Source: DTU015 sp012837895 | Lineage (GTDB): Bacteria > Bacillota > Sulfobacillia > Fermentithermobacillales > Fermentithermobacillaceae | Direction of reading: 5' to 3' | Length of the DNA: 64,000 bases | Assembly (NCBI GenBank): GCA_050952085.1 | Contig: JBMNKH010000004.1 | Span: 310,001-374,000 of the forward strand | Part shown: positions 50,109 through 58,993 of the stretch, piece by piece | Layout of the letters: each line of letters begins with the position of its first letter | Position numbering within the stretch: position 1 is the first letter of the stretch | The notes under the pieces: model-generated | Told to the model about the DNA's origin: nothing | The model's input: only the letters and a program-made list of their open reading frames with translations | The model's database searches: none | Translations under genes and position numbers: made by a program

Positions 50109-51599
50109 GTGTTGAGTGCGGCAATACAAATGGATGAAACTTGTATGAACGTGGAGAAAACCGAATCAGGCCTGCCGCCTAAAAGGCGGCTGAGACCGGG
50201 AAGACCGAATGTGCCGGATGCGTCAGGGGCCGGTGACAAGAAGCTCAGGACGCGCAAGCTTAACAGAAATGCCATATACATAACCCTGGTGGCGGCGGCG
50301 GTAGTTCTCTTAGCAGTTGCAATGACTAACGCCAACCGCCCGTGTTTGTTCGCAGTCACGATTGACGGCGAACTTGTCGGATATACCGACGACGAAGCCC
50401 TTGTAGCCGAAATGGTGTGGAGGCTTTCAGAAGAGGAATCGTTCAGGGTTGGTGCAGAAGCCGTCCCTTCGTGTCAGATCGATTGCCAGAAAATCAAGTG
50501 GGAAAAAGGTTTGGAAGCTACCGATCCAGATGAACTCGGAGAGATTCTCAAGGAAAAGATCGGATTTGTCGCGCCAGGCTATGTAATATGTGTAAACGGG
50601 CAGGATGTAGTGGCCTTGTGTTCTGAAGACGCGGCACGTGGGGCGCTGGATGATCTCAGGAAGAATTACATTAACAGCATCGTAAAAGCGGGTCATGCAA
50701 CCGTTGAAGAAGTGCTCATAAAGGAAAAGATCGACATAGTCGAGCAAGAAGTTGCCACATCCTTGTTCCGCAGCAAACAAGAAGCAGTCGATATCCTTAC
50801 CAGGGGCACTGACAAGATGCTCAGCTACGTTGTCCAGCGAGGAGACAGCTTGTGGGCTATTGCCCAGGCCAACAACATGACCGTCGACGACCTGAGGAAA
50901 GCAAATCCGAATATCCAAGGCGACCTCATCAAGGAAGGTGAGAACCTCAACCTGATTGTGCCCGATCCTTATGTCACCTTGTACAGCCGCGAAGTGGTGA
51001 CCTACACAGTCTCGATTCCCTATTCCACAGAAGTGACCCATGATGACTCTATGTGGCCGTGGCAGGAAACTGTGACACAAGCGGGCCAGAGCGGCCAAAA
51101 AGAAGTGGTAGAGGAGATCATGAGGGAAAACGGGCAAGAAGTTTCCAGACGCAAGATTTCCGAAAGGATCCTCTCTTATCCTGTAACCCGGAAGCTTGTG
51201 AGAGGCAGCAAGCAAGTGCCTGAAATGGGTTCAGGCGAACTGGCATGGCCTGTGCAGGGTACGATAACTTCCAAGTTCGGCCCAAGGTGGGGTTCATACC
51301 ACAGGGGAGTCGACATTGGGGCTGCATCAGGCACGCCAATTATAGCGGCAGATTCAGGAATGGTTGTTTTCGCAGGATGGAACGGAGGTTACGGTAATCT
51401 CGTCAAGATAGCTCACGGGAGCAATATGCAGACATGGTATGCCCACTTGTCTAAGTTTGCAGTATCCACAGGTCAAGAGGTAAAGAAGGGCGACGTTATC
51501 GGATACGTGGGCAGCACTGGTGTGTCTACAGGCCCGCACCTGCATTTTGAAGTCCATGTTGATGGTGTTGCGAATGACCCGTTGGGTTTCTATAAATAA
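50109..51599 (+). CDS. LysM-G5-M23 peptidase
   Basis: A 496-aa membrane-anchored wall protein. The transmembrane segment is at about 55-75 (NAIYITLVAAAVVLLAVAM). LysM is at about 240-285 (YVVQRGDSLWAIAQANNMT), a G5-type region at about 300-370 and the LytM domain at the C-terminus (HRGVDIGAASGTP, GPHLHFEVHVDG). The start at 50109 is uncertain because no strong ribosome-binding site is near; an ATG lies 24 nt further. murA follows 53 nt downstream. Confidence 0.88.
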   Translation: MLSAAIQMDETCMNVEKTESGLPPKRRLRPGRPNVPDASGAGDKKLRTRKLNRNAIYITLVAAAVVLLAVAMTNANRPCLFAVTIDGELVGYTDDEALVAEMVWRLSEEESFRVGAEAVPSCQIDCQKIKWEKGLEATDPDELGEILKEKIGFVAPGYVICVNGQDVVALCSEDAARGALDDLRKNYINSIVKAGHATVEEVLIKEKIDIVEQEVATSLFRSKQEAVDILTRGTDKMLSYVVQRGDSLWAIAQANNMTVDDLRKANPNIQGDLIKEGENLNLIVPDPYVTLYSREVVTYTVSIPYSTEVTHDDSMWPWQETVTQAGQSGQKEVVEEIMRENGQEVSRRKISERILSYPVTRKLVRGSKQVPEMGSGELAWPVQGTITSKFGPRWGSYHRGVDIGAASGTPIIAADSGMVVFAGWNGGYGNLVKIAHGSNMQTWYAHLSKFAVSTGQEVKKGDVIGYVGSTGVSTGPHLHFEVHVDGVANDPLGFYK

Positions 51600-51652
51600 A
51601 CAACCGGTTTATAGCGAATCACAGTATAGCAGATGATTGGGAGAATGAAACC

Positions 51653-52906
51653 ATGGCAAAGCTTGTAATCCAAGGACGTAACAAACTCAAAGGCAGAGTC
51701 AAAATCGGAGGTTCCAAGAACTCCTCGGTAGCGATAATACCGGCGGTACTTCTTGGTGATGGCCCGTCTACCCTTGAAAACGTCCCTGCTATACGTGATG
51801 TTCAAGTGTTCGCCCAGATCCTTAAGGATCTGGGCGCGCTTGTTTCGTTGAACCAAAACACCATGACCATCTCTCCCAACGGTTTTGCATCCCATGTTGC
51901 CCCTTATGACCTGGTGCGGAAACTCAGGGCCTCGTATTACCTTATGGGTGTGCTCCTAGCCAAGTTCGGGAAAGCAGAGGTAGGGCTCCCAGGCGGGTGC
52001 GATATAGGCCCAAGGCCCATAGATCAACACCTAAAAGGCTTTAAGGCATTGGGTGCAGCCGTATCTCTCGAAGGCGGGGTTGTGCGCCTCCATGCAAACA
52101 AGCTGCAAGGCGCTCCCATATACCTGGACATCCCCAGCGTGGGAGCTACCATCAACATCATGCTGGCGGCTTGCATGGCTGAAGGCACTACCCTGATTGA
52201 GAACGCAGCCAAAGAACCCCATGTGGTAGACCTGGCCAACTGCCTAAACGCTATGGGTGCCAGGATACACGGGGCGGGCACGGACATCATCAGGATCAGG
52301 GGGGTTAAGTCCCTTAAGGGGACTTCCCATTCGGTTATCCCAGACGACATAGAAAGCGCAACTTACATGATGGCGGCAGTAGCTACAGCCGGCGACGTTG
52401 AAGTAGAGGGCGTAATAACCAAGCACCTTGAACCTGTGGTGGCGAAACTCAGGGAAGCAGGTGCTTCTATCGAGCAAAACGGCGATTACATCAGGGTTAT
52501 CGGGCCTGAGCGCCCTGACCCGGTGAATGTGAAAACCCTGCCATACCCCGGTTTTCCCACAGACGCACAGCAACCCCTTACCGCGATGCTTACCAGGGCG
52601 CGTGGGGTCAGCGTCATCCATGAATCAGTCTACGAAAACAGGTTCGGGTACGTGAGCGAGCTCATTAAGATGGGCGCCAACATCAAAGTCCAGGGCAAGA
52701 CCGCTGTGGTAGAAGGAACCTCCAGGCTCGTGGGCTCACCTGTAAGGGCAACTGACCTGAGGGCAGGCGCCAGCCTGATGGTGGCAGGGCTGTCTGCTGA
52801 AGGCACCACCGAAGTATATGGGCTTGAGATTATTGAGCGCGGCTATGAGTCAGTTGTTGAGAAACTCAAAGGCCTGGGCGCGGATGTCCGGCGGGTTGAA
52901 GACTGA
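51653..52906 (+). CDS. murA: UDP-N-acetylglucosamine 1-carboxyvinyltransferase MurA
   Basis: First committed step of peptidoglycan precursor synthesis: enolpyruvyl transfer from PEP to UDP-GlcNAc. The catalytic loop is LPGGCDIGPRPIDQH with Cys116, so the classical fosfomycin target residue is present. Length is 417 aa. ATG 51653 has GGGAG 9 nt upstream. It is in an envelope gene neighbourhood. Confidence 0.97.
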   Translation: MAKLVIQGRNKLKGRVKIGGSKNSSVAIIPAVLLGDGPSTLENVPAIRDVQVFAQILKDLGALVSLNQNTMTISPNGFASHVAPYDLVRKLRASYYLMGVLLAKFGKAEVGLPGGCDIGPRPIDQHLKGFKALGAAVSLEGGVVRLHANKLQGAPIYLDIPSVGATINIMLAACMAEGTTLIENAAKEPHVVDLANCLNAMGARIHGAGTDIIRIRGVKSLKGTSHSVIPDDIESATYMMAAVATAGDVEVEGVITKHLEPVVAKLREAGASIEQNGDYIRVIGPERPDPVNVKTLPYPGFPTDAQQPLTAMLTRARGVSVIHESVYENRFGYVSELIKMGANIKVQGKTAVVEGTSRLVGSPVRATDLRAGASLMVAGLSAEGTTEVYGLEIIERGYESVVEKLKGLGADVRRVED

Positions 52907-53095
52907 TACCGAGCCCAAACCCCTGTAAGCAGGCATTTGTTCCGATTGCCCACTGCAAATACCTTTACTTATTTACCCAATTACCCTTGAATGGGATGTA
53001 TAATAGTCTTAAACGCAATTTGCGTTTGCGATTCTGTAAACCAGGCCCAAGTGGACATTATAGAAGTATAATCTGTGTGTTTTGGGGGTGAGGTT

Positions 53096-54313
53096 TTGGA
53101 TATTCAACCTCAGGCGATCCACGAAACCGACGGGCCAAGCACAAGCACAAGCAGCACAAGAAACACAAGGCGGCCCAGGTTATGGTCATACCTTCTGGCA
53201 GGCTTGGTAGGTGCCATCATAGGGGGCTTGCTCACAACGGCTATAGTGCCCCATCTAATAATAGGGCAGATGGAAGGGCTGCAGCTCTCGGTACCGTCTT
53301 CTGGTGGGTTTTGGGAAGACGGATCTTCATACTCAGGCATTAAGTCAACTGACTACACACCTTCCAGCGATCCCTGGCAAGTGGTTGTAGATGCGGCTGA
53401 AAGAGTAAGCCCGGCAGTTGTGGGCATAGTCAACACAAAGGCAGTGTACGACCTTTTCGGCAGGCAGTACGTGAGGGACACGTCTGGTTCAGGCGTGATC
53501 ATCACAAGTGACGGGTATATAGTCACAAACAACCACGTGATAGCAGGCGACTCCAGGCAGCTAACTGTGTTTCTTTCAGACGGGCGGACCATGGAGGCGA
53601 GAATCATCGGAACAGACCCGGCCACTGACCTTGCAGTGATCAAAATCGACGGTTCAGGACTCCCGACGGCTGTTTTCGGTGATTCAGACAGCTTGAAGCC
53701 TGGGCAGCTGGCTATTGCCATCGGCAATCCTTTGGGCATGGAGTTCAACAGGTCGGTCACAGTTGGTGTGATTTCAGGACTGGACAGGGTACTCAGGATC
53801 GGTGACGGGTACATGCGGCTGATTCAGACTGATGCTGTGATCAACCCAGGCAACAGCGGTGGGCCCCTGATAAACGGCGATGCGCAGGTTATTGGGTTGA
53901 ACTCAGCTAAACTCAACGTTGAAGCTGTGGAAGGTATGGGGTTTGCCATCCCATCAAACCAGGTAAAGCGCATAGTAAGGGAAATCATGGAGACCGGCAA
54001 GGTACGCAGGGCGTTTGCAGGGCTGAGCCTTATGGACCGCACTGAAGTAAGGATATACAAGCCCACTGTGAAGATAGACCGTGGTATTTACGTGTACGAC
54101 GTAGTGTCCGGAGGGCCTGCTGCTAAGGCGGGAGTTCGTCAAGGTGACGTGGTGATTGAATTCGCAGGACATACTGTAAACGACGTGGGCACCTTCGTAG
54201 CCCTGATATCCGAACTGTCGCCAGGGAAAACCGTTAAGATAAAGGTGCTCAGGGACGGGCAAGAGCTGGAATTTACCATAACCCTTGTTGAGGCACCGTC
54301 AGATACCAGGTGA
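53096..54313 (+). CDS. HtrA/DegP-like serine protease with PDZ domain
   Basis: A 405-aa membrane-anchored protease. The transmembrane segment is at about 31-50 and the trypsin-like domain has triad His147 (NNHVI), Asp178 (ATDLAV) and Ser254 (NPGNSGGPL). The C-terminal PDZ domain starts about 310 (YVYDVVSGGPAAKAGVRQGDV). TTG 53096 follows GGGGG by 7 nt; GTG 53075 precedes. TATAAT-like elements at 52999-53004 and 53067-53072 are possible -10 sites. A strong terminator follows. Confidence 0.9.
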   Translation: MDIQPQAIHETDGPSTSTSSTRNTRRPRLWSYLLAGLVGAIIGGLLTTAIVPHLIIGQMEGLQLSVPSSGGFWEDGSSYSGIKSTDYTPSSDPWQVVVDAAERVSPAVVGIVNTKAVYDLFGRQYVRDTSGSGVIITSDGYIVTNNHVIAGDSRQLTVFLSDGRTMEARIIGTDPATDLAVIKIDGSGLPTAVFGDSDSLKPGQLAIAIGNPLGMEFNRSVTVGVISGLDRVLRIGDGYMRLIQTDAVINPGNSGGPLINGDAQVIGLNSAKLNVEAVEGMGFAIPSNQVKRIVREIMETGKVRRAFAGLSLMDRTEVRIYKPTVKIDRGIYVYDVVSGGPAAKAGVRQGDVVIEFAGHTVNDVGTFVALISELSPGKTVKIKVLRDGQELEFTITLVEAPSDTR

Positions 54314-54441
54314 TAGTGACCGGTAATTGATCCCGTGGGCGGGATTATGGCACCACCGGTATTATTGGTTCGCGCCTGGTGTGGTCTGGACGCCCAAACG
54401 TCTGACGTGCGCCTAAGCGCCAAGGGAACAGGATGGGCAAG

Positions 54442-54476
54442 AAAGCGGCTGTCAAAGTCAGCCGCTTTTTGTTTGA
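54442..54476 (+). terminator. Rho-independent terminator of the HtrA gene
   Basis: AAAGCGGCTG (54442-54451) pairs with CAGCCGCTTT (54459-54468), 7-nt loop, followed by TTGTTT. It lies 128 nt after the HtrA stop and before the convergent PBP gene. Confidence 0.85.
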
Positions 54477-54498
54477 CCCTCTGTGGCTGGATGTCAAA

Positions 54499-56901
54499 TC
54501 AGGGTTTCAGGGGGACGGCCGCCTCAACTTCTTCTCCATCAAGTTTCTGGTCCTGTTCTGGTTCGTCCTGATCACCGGGCCTATCTGGGTCACCAGGTAC
54601 GCCAGGCTGTATACCCGGCAAGTCCGGTTGTACATCCGGCAAAGCCGGTTGTGCGCCTGGCAAGGATTGGCCCGGTTCCAGTTCTCCATCCCCGGGTTCA
54701 CCGCTTGGCCAGACGAAAGGCAGGCCCTCGTCTGTTTCGTCCTCCTCAAGGCTGGCAGATGCAGCCGCAGGCGCGTCTTTCGGGATGAAATAGGGTACCC
54801 CGTTGGTTCCCGTGTTTTCAGGTTCGTCATCGAGGTTTCTCCTAAGCAGGTACTCAAATACGTGGTTGGTTTGGCAGACCGGCGTAATTGTGCCTTGCTT
54901 GAACAACTCATAGTGCCAGTCAAAACACGTTATGTTCGCCCTCTGCCCTGTCTTGTCGCAAACCCTTCCCCAATACAGGTTATCAGGCATATCCCAACCC
55001 CTAACCGGCTTACCCGAAAGTGCATTACCCATGAAACTCGCCCAGATAGGTCCTGCTACTGAAGAACCGGTGCCTGACAACGATTCCTCCCGGTTGTCCC
55101 AGCCTACGTATACTGCACAAGCGAGTTCCCTGGTGTACCCTACGAACCACGCTTCCAGGTGGCTGTCTGTAGTGCCGGTCTTGCCTGCGACCGGCCTGTT
55201 TCCCAGGAAACCTTCAAGCCCCGAGCCTGTGCCGCCTGGGCTGAACACTGATCGCAAAACGCTGGTAAGCATGTATGCCGTATCCGGGTTCAACGCTTGC
55301 CTGGTTTCAACCTGGTTTTCCAGCAACACCTTTCCATTGGAATCAACAAGTTTCAGGATAGCTATTGGCTTGGCGTACGTGCCTTGGGCAGACAAAGCTG
55401 CACATGCTGCTGCCATTTCAAGCGGCGCAACCTCGGATGCTCCAAGCGCCAGCGGTATATTAGATTCAAGAGGGCTCTCTACCCCCAGTTTTCTTGCGTA
55501 CTGGATAATGGTGCCTGGGCCGACCTCTGATGCCCACTTGGTGGCAACCACGTTGTCCGATATAGCAACTGCCTGGCGGACATCCAAAGGTGCGTAATGA
55601 TATGGTTGCCAGCCAAAGTCCCTTGGCTTGTACACGTCGCCTGAAGATTTTCCGGGAAATTCAACAGGTTCACACATTTGGGTGTGGCTGATCCCATACC
55701 CTGAATCCAACACTGCCGCATAAAGGAAAATCTTGAACGCAGAGCCGGGTTGCCTTCTTACCTGGTAAGCGCGGTTAAGCTGGGTTTCGCTGTAACTGCG
55801 CCCGCCGATAAGCGCCTTCATATGCCCGGTATACGGCTCAACCGCAACCAGGGCACCCTGAGGCTGTGTTATGCCTTGTGCGTCTTGAGTGCCTTCAGGC
55901 ATGTAGCGGGAGAACGCCTGTTCAGCAGCTGCCTGCATGTCAAGGTCCAGGGTTGTGTAGACCTCATATCCGCCCCGGTATATCTCTGAAGCTACGTCCG
56001 GGTTCCATTCACGGATTTGCGCCACCACAAAGTCAACGAAGTATGCAGCACTACTCTTTGGAATGCCTGCAAGCTGGATTTCTTCTTGTTTAGCTTCTTC
56101 GGCCGTGGCCTCATCGATCATCCCCTGCTCTACCATCAGATTGAGTACTATCGCTTTCCTCTCTTCAGCCTTGTCCATATCGTGGTAGGGGGAGTATATC
56201 TCCGGCCCTTTGATAATCCCGGCCAACATGGCCGACTCTGCCAGTGTGAGGTCTTTCACCGGTTTGCCGAAATACAGCTTGGACGCTGTTTCACAACCAT
56301 ATCTCCCATGGCCGAGATAAATGATATTCAGGTACATTTCCAGGATTTCTTCTTTGGTGTAGCGCATCTCAAGCTTAACCGTGTAGATTGCTTCGAGTAT
56401 CTTGCGCTTTATGGTTCTTTCGTGGGTGAGGAACAGGTTCTTGGCAAGCTGCTGGCTGATTGTGCTTCCTCCCTCAACTACCTCTCCCGCTTTGAAGTTC
56501 CTAAGCAAAGCCCTGGCAAGGGAGTTCAAGTCAATCCCTTTATGGGAGAAAAACCGCTTGTCTTCTACCGCCACCACTGCATTCTTAAGCGATTCAGGTA
56601 TCTCGTCGTAGGGGACTACCACCCGGTTTTCAACGAAGAGGGAAGAAACAAGGTCACCGTTAACGTCATATATGCGGGTAGCTTCAGGTATCGACAGTTC
56701 AGGCAGGGGCAGGAACGCGAAGAGGGCACCAATGAAGCCAATGAATAGGAGGACCATTACTACACCTGCTTTTACCAGGGTGAGCAACGTGCTTCTTAGG
56801 CGGAAGGTTTCCGCTTTGGATGTTGGTCTTGCCGCGCTGTCCGGCCTTGACATATTTTCCGGCTTTGCACTGCGCCTGACTGTGTCTGATGCGTCTGCCA
56901 T
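54499..56901 (-). CDS. Class A penicillin-binding protein (PBP1A type)
   Basis: Bifunctional glycosyltransferase/transpeptidase of about 800 aa. One N-terminal transmembrane helix precedes the GT51 domain with EDKRFFSHKGID and GGSTISQQLAKN. Transpeptidase motifs are SAFK, SDN and KTGT (GKTGTTDSHLEAWF). The C-terminal tail is rich in Pro, Gly, Asp and Gln and carries imperfect repeats (PDVQPDLPGIQPGVPG). ATG 56901 follows AGGAGG by 7 nt. It is convergent with the HtrA gene and divergent from speE. Confidence 0.95.
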   Translation of the reverse strand: MADASDTVRRSAKPENMSRPDSAARPTSKAETFRLRSTLLTLVKAGVVMVLLFIGFIGALFAFLPLPELSIPEATRIYDVNGDLVSSLFVENRVVVPYDEIPESLKNAVVAVEDKRFFSHKGIDLNSLARALLRNFKAGEVVEGGSTISQQLAKNLFLTHERTIKRKILEAIYTVKLEMRYTKEEILEMYLNIIYLGHGRYGCETASKLYFGKPVKDLTLAESAMLAGIIKGPEIYSPYHDMDKAEERKAIVLNLMVEQGMIDEATAEEAKQEEIQLAGIPKSSAAYFVDFVVAQIREWNPDVASEIYRGGYEVYTTLDLDMQAAAEQAFSRYMPEGTQDAQGITQPQGALVAVEPYTGHMKALIGGRSYSETQLNRAYQVRRQPGSAFKIFLYAAVLDSGYGISHTQMCEPVEFPGKSSGDVYKPRDFGWQPYHYAPLDVRQAVAISDNVVATKWASEVGPGTIIQYARKLGVESPLESNIPLALGASEVAPLEMAAACAALSAQGTYAKPIAILKLVDSNGKVLLENQVETRQALNPDTAYMLTSVLRSVFSPGGTGSGLEGFLGNRPVAGKTGTTDSHLEAWFVGYTRELACAVYVGWDNREESLSGTGSSVAGPIWASFMGNALSGKPVRGWDMPDNLYWGRVCDKTGQRANITCFDWHYELFKQGTITPVCQTNHVFEYLLRRNLDDEPENTGTNGVPYFIPKDAPAAASASLEEDETDEGLPFVWPSGEPGDGELEPGQSLPGAQPALPDVQPDLPGIQPGVPGDPDRPGDQDEPEQDQKLDGEEVEAAVPLKP

Positions 56902-57084
56902 GCCCAGTCCTCCTTTTCCTGAACACCCCGTCACTGAACAACCAAGCTTATCAACCTTCTGTTAGAAAGGCAATATGCATTGGATCTGCATGCCCTGGGT
57001 ATCGTCCCCATGTGCTCTTCCGGCACACAAGTCTCGTCCCTATGCGCCGCTCTGGCACAGGCTCCCGGACTGTCCCCGGGCACC

Positions 57085-57115
57085 ATCTAATGTCCCCCAA
57101 AACCCTTATTGTCAA
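57085..57115 (-). promoter_or_regulatory. Putative promoter of the PBP gene
   Basis: A perfect -35 TTGACA (57115-57110, minus strand) is followed after about 17-19 nt by CATTAGAT, a weak -10. It lies about 184 nt before the PBP start and only 16 nt from the speE -35, in a divergent arrangement. Confidence 0.45.
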
Positions 57116-57130
57116 CAGGGAAGGCCGTAT

Positions 57131-57159
57131 TTCACCGGGCTGTCCTTTTCTGATATAAT
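57131..57159 (+). promoter_or_regulatory. Promoter of speE (extended -10)
   Basis: TGATATAAT at 57151-57159 is an extended -10 with perfect TATAAT (57154-57159). TTCACC (57131-57136) is a -35 with 17-nt spacing. The speE start is 56 nt downstream. Confidence 0.6.
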
Positions 57160-57214
57160 TCCCTCGATGTTTGGCGAGGATATTTGTACTAATGAACCCG
57201 GGGGTGGGATTCAG

Positions 57215-58051
57215 GTGAAAGTATGGTTCACTGAAGAATGGGTCACAGGCTTTATGATCGGGATACAGATAGAGTCTGTGGTTTACATCAAGCGCACCAA
57301 GTACCAGCACCTGGCTATTTACGATACCGTGGAATTAGGCAGGATACTCACGCTTGACAACGTGATCCAGACAACAGAGAAGTACGAGTACCTGTACCAT
57401 GAAGCCATCGCACATGTTCCCCTGTTTAGCCATGAGAGCCCTGAGCACGTGTTGATTATCGGCGGAGGGGACGGCGGAACCCTCAGGGAAGTTATGAGAC
57501 ATCCTGAGGTAAAGCAGGCTGTAATGGTGGACATTGACGGCGACGTTATCGAAGCTTCAAAGCAGTACCTACCCCTTTGGAACACCGGGTTCAACGATCC
57601 ACGGGCCACAGTCTTGGTTGAGGACGGGCTCAGGTTCGTTGCGGAAACAGACCAGAAGTTCGATTTGGTGCTGGTTGATTCAACAGACCCTGAAGGCCCC
57701 GGCTTAGCTTTGTTTACCCCCGAGTTCTATCAGTCCATAGGCAAGATACTCAAGCCAGGCGGTATGCTGTGTGCACAAACTGAAAGCCCGCTTGCGATGC
57801 CTGCTATGGTCAGGGAGATATATCAAAGGATAGCTAAGGTATTCCCAGTGGCCAAACTTTACACTGCCCCGGTTCCCAGTTATCCGGGATCATTGTGGAG
57901 TTTCACTTGTGCATCGTTTGAGGCGGATCCTGAGAATCCATTGCGCGAGCCTGACGATTCGTGGAACCTGAAGTTCTACTCGCCTGAGATTCACCGCAGT
58001 ATGTTTGTACTCAGCCCTAAGATTAAGCGCGACGTAGGCATTACATACTAG
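57215..58051 (+). CDS. speE: Polyamine aminopropyltransferase (spermidine synthase)
   Basis: Transfers aminopropyl from decarboxylated SAM to putrescine and releases methylthioadenosine. About 278 aa; the nucleotide-binding GGGDGG (83-88) and the catalytic-loop LVLVDSTDPEGPG are present. GTG 57215 has GGGGGTG 8 nt upstream; the open frame extends upstream without a signal. speB follows after 26 nt. The MTA product feeds mtnP/mtnA at the other end of the window. No speD is seen here. Confidence 0.93.
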   Translation: MKVWFTEEWVTGFMIGIQIESVVYIKRTKYQHLAIYDTVELGRILTLDNVIQTTEKYEYLYHEAIAHVPLFSHESPEHVLIIGGGDGGTLREVMRHPEVKQAVMVDIDGDVIEASKQYLPLWNTGFNDPRATVLVEDGLRFVAETDQKFDLVLVDSTDPEGPGLALFTPEFYQSIGKILKPGGMLCAQTESPLAMPAMVREIYQRIAKVFPVAKLYTAPVPSYPGSLWSFTCASFEADPENPLREPDDSWNLKFYSPEIHRSMFVLSPKIKRDVGITY

Positions 58052-58077
58052 ATAGGATAATTTGGAGGTACATTGTA

Positions 58078-58956
58078 TTGTTCGAAGCACCTGGCACTGA
58101 ATGGGTCAGCCCGCATAAGCTTCTGTGGTCGTCTTTCAACCAAAACGCACCCTGTGTAATCATGGGAGTTCCTCTAGACGAGACTACATCGTTCAGGCCG
58201 GGTACCAGGTTTGGGCCGGCTGCAACAAGGGAAGCGTCAATGGCGCTTGAAGACTTCTCTTTGTGGCAGAGACGCACCCTGGTGGCGGAAAACTACTATG
58301 ATGCAGGCGACCTGGTGCTGCCAATGGGAAACGTGGAAAACGCCCTTGGGGTGATAGAGGTTGCCGCCAGGGAGATCGTCCACAGCGGCCGCAAGTTCAT
58401 GGCAATAGGGGGAGAGCATCTCATTACATACCCGCTGGTACAGGCGGTGCTCCAGGCATATCCTGACCTTGTGGTAATACACCTTGACGCCCACGCAGAC
58501 TTGAAATCCAGATTCACCGGGACAGAGCTTTCCCACGGCACTGTAATGCGCAGGATCGTAGAATTGCTGGGACCGGGAAGGGTATTCCAACTTGGGATAC
58601 GTTCTGCAACAGAAGAGGAACTGCAGGAAGCCCAAGGCCTGTCTGAAATCCATTTTTTCAATGTGATAGAACCCCTGAAATCAATAATGCCAAGGATAGA
58701 CGGCCGTCCAGTATACCTTACAATAGATATTGATGTAGCTGATCCTGCGTTTGCTCCTGGGACAGGTGTTCCGGAGCCAGGCGGGATTACATCCCAGGAA
58801 CTGCTGGAGGCAGTCGCATACCTCGCCGGAAGCAACATTGTAGGCGCAGACCTGGTTGAGGTGGCGCCTGCTTACGATAACACAGGCCAGACAGGGCTGC
58901 TTGCTGCAGCTGTTGTGAGAGAATGTCTCTTACTGCTGGCTCCTGACGGGAAGTGA
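58078..58956 (+). CDS. speB: Agmatinase (arginase family)
   Basis: Ureohydrolase of 292 aa. Mn-binding motifs GGEHLITYP, HLDAHADL and DIDVADPAFAPGTG are complete. Beside speE, agmatinase (agmatine to putrescine plus urea) is the best call; other arginase-family substrates are possible. TTG 58078 follows GGAGG by 9 nt. Confidence 0.88.
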   Translation: MFEAPGTEWVSPHKLLWSSFNQNAPCVIMGVPLDETTSFRPGTRFGPAATREASMALEDFSLWQRRTLVAENYYDAGDLVLPMGNVENALGVIEVAAREIVHSGRKFMAIGGEHLITYPLVQAVLQAYPDLVVIHLDAHADLKSRFTGTELSHGTVMRRIVELLGPGRVFQLGIRSATEEELQEAQGLSEIHFFNVIEPLKSIMPRIDGRPVYLTIDIDVADPAFAPGTGVPEPGGITSQELLEAVAYLAGSNIVGADLVEVAPAYDNTGQTGLLAAAVVRECLLLLAPDGK

Positions 58957-58993
58957 AAGCAGCTGGGTAAGCTGCGAAAGGAGTTGTGCCCCG

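Larger units (their letters stand above)
56902..57214. other. Divergent PBP-speE intergenic region
   Basis: A 313-nt gap holding the promoters of both flanking genes (see separate entries at 57085-57115 and 57131-57159). An open frame in it, in phase with speE, has no ribosome-binding site and is not considered part of the protein. No other feature is seen. Confidence 0.5.

Noticed and set aside
49909..50115. 68-residue frame before the LysM-M23 gene
   Set aside because: Charged low-complexity sequence without a start signal; unlikely to be a gene.
56975..57214. N-terminal extension of SpeE by about 80 residues
   Set aside because: It has no ribosome-binding site, crosses the promoter, and SpeE of usual length starts at GTG 57215.
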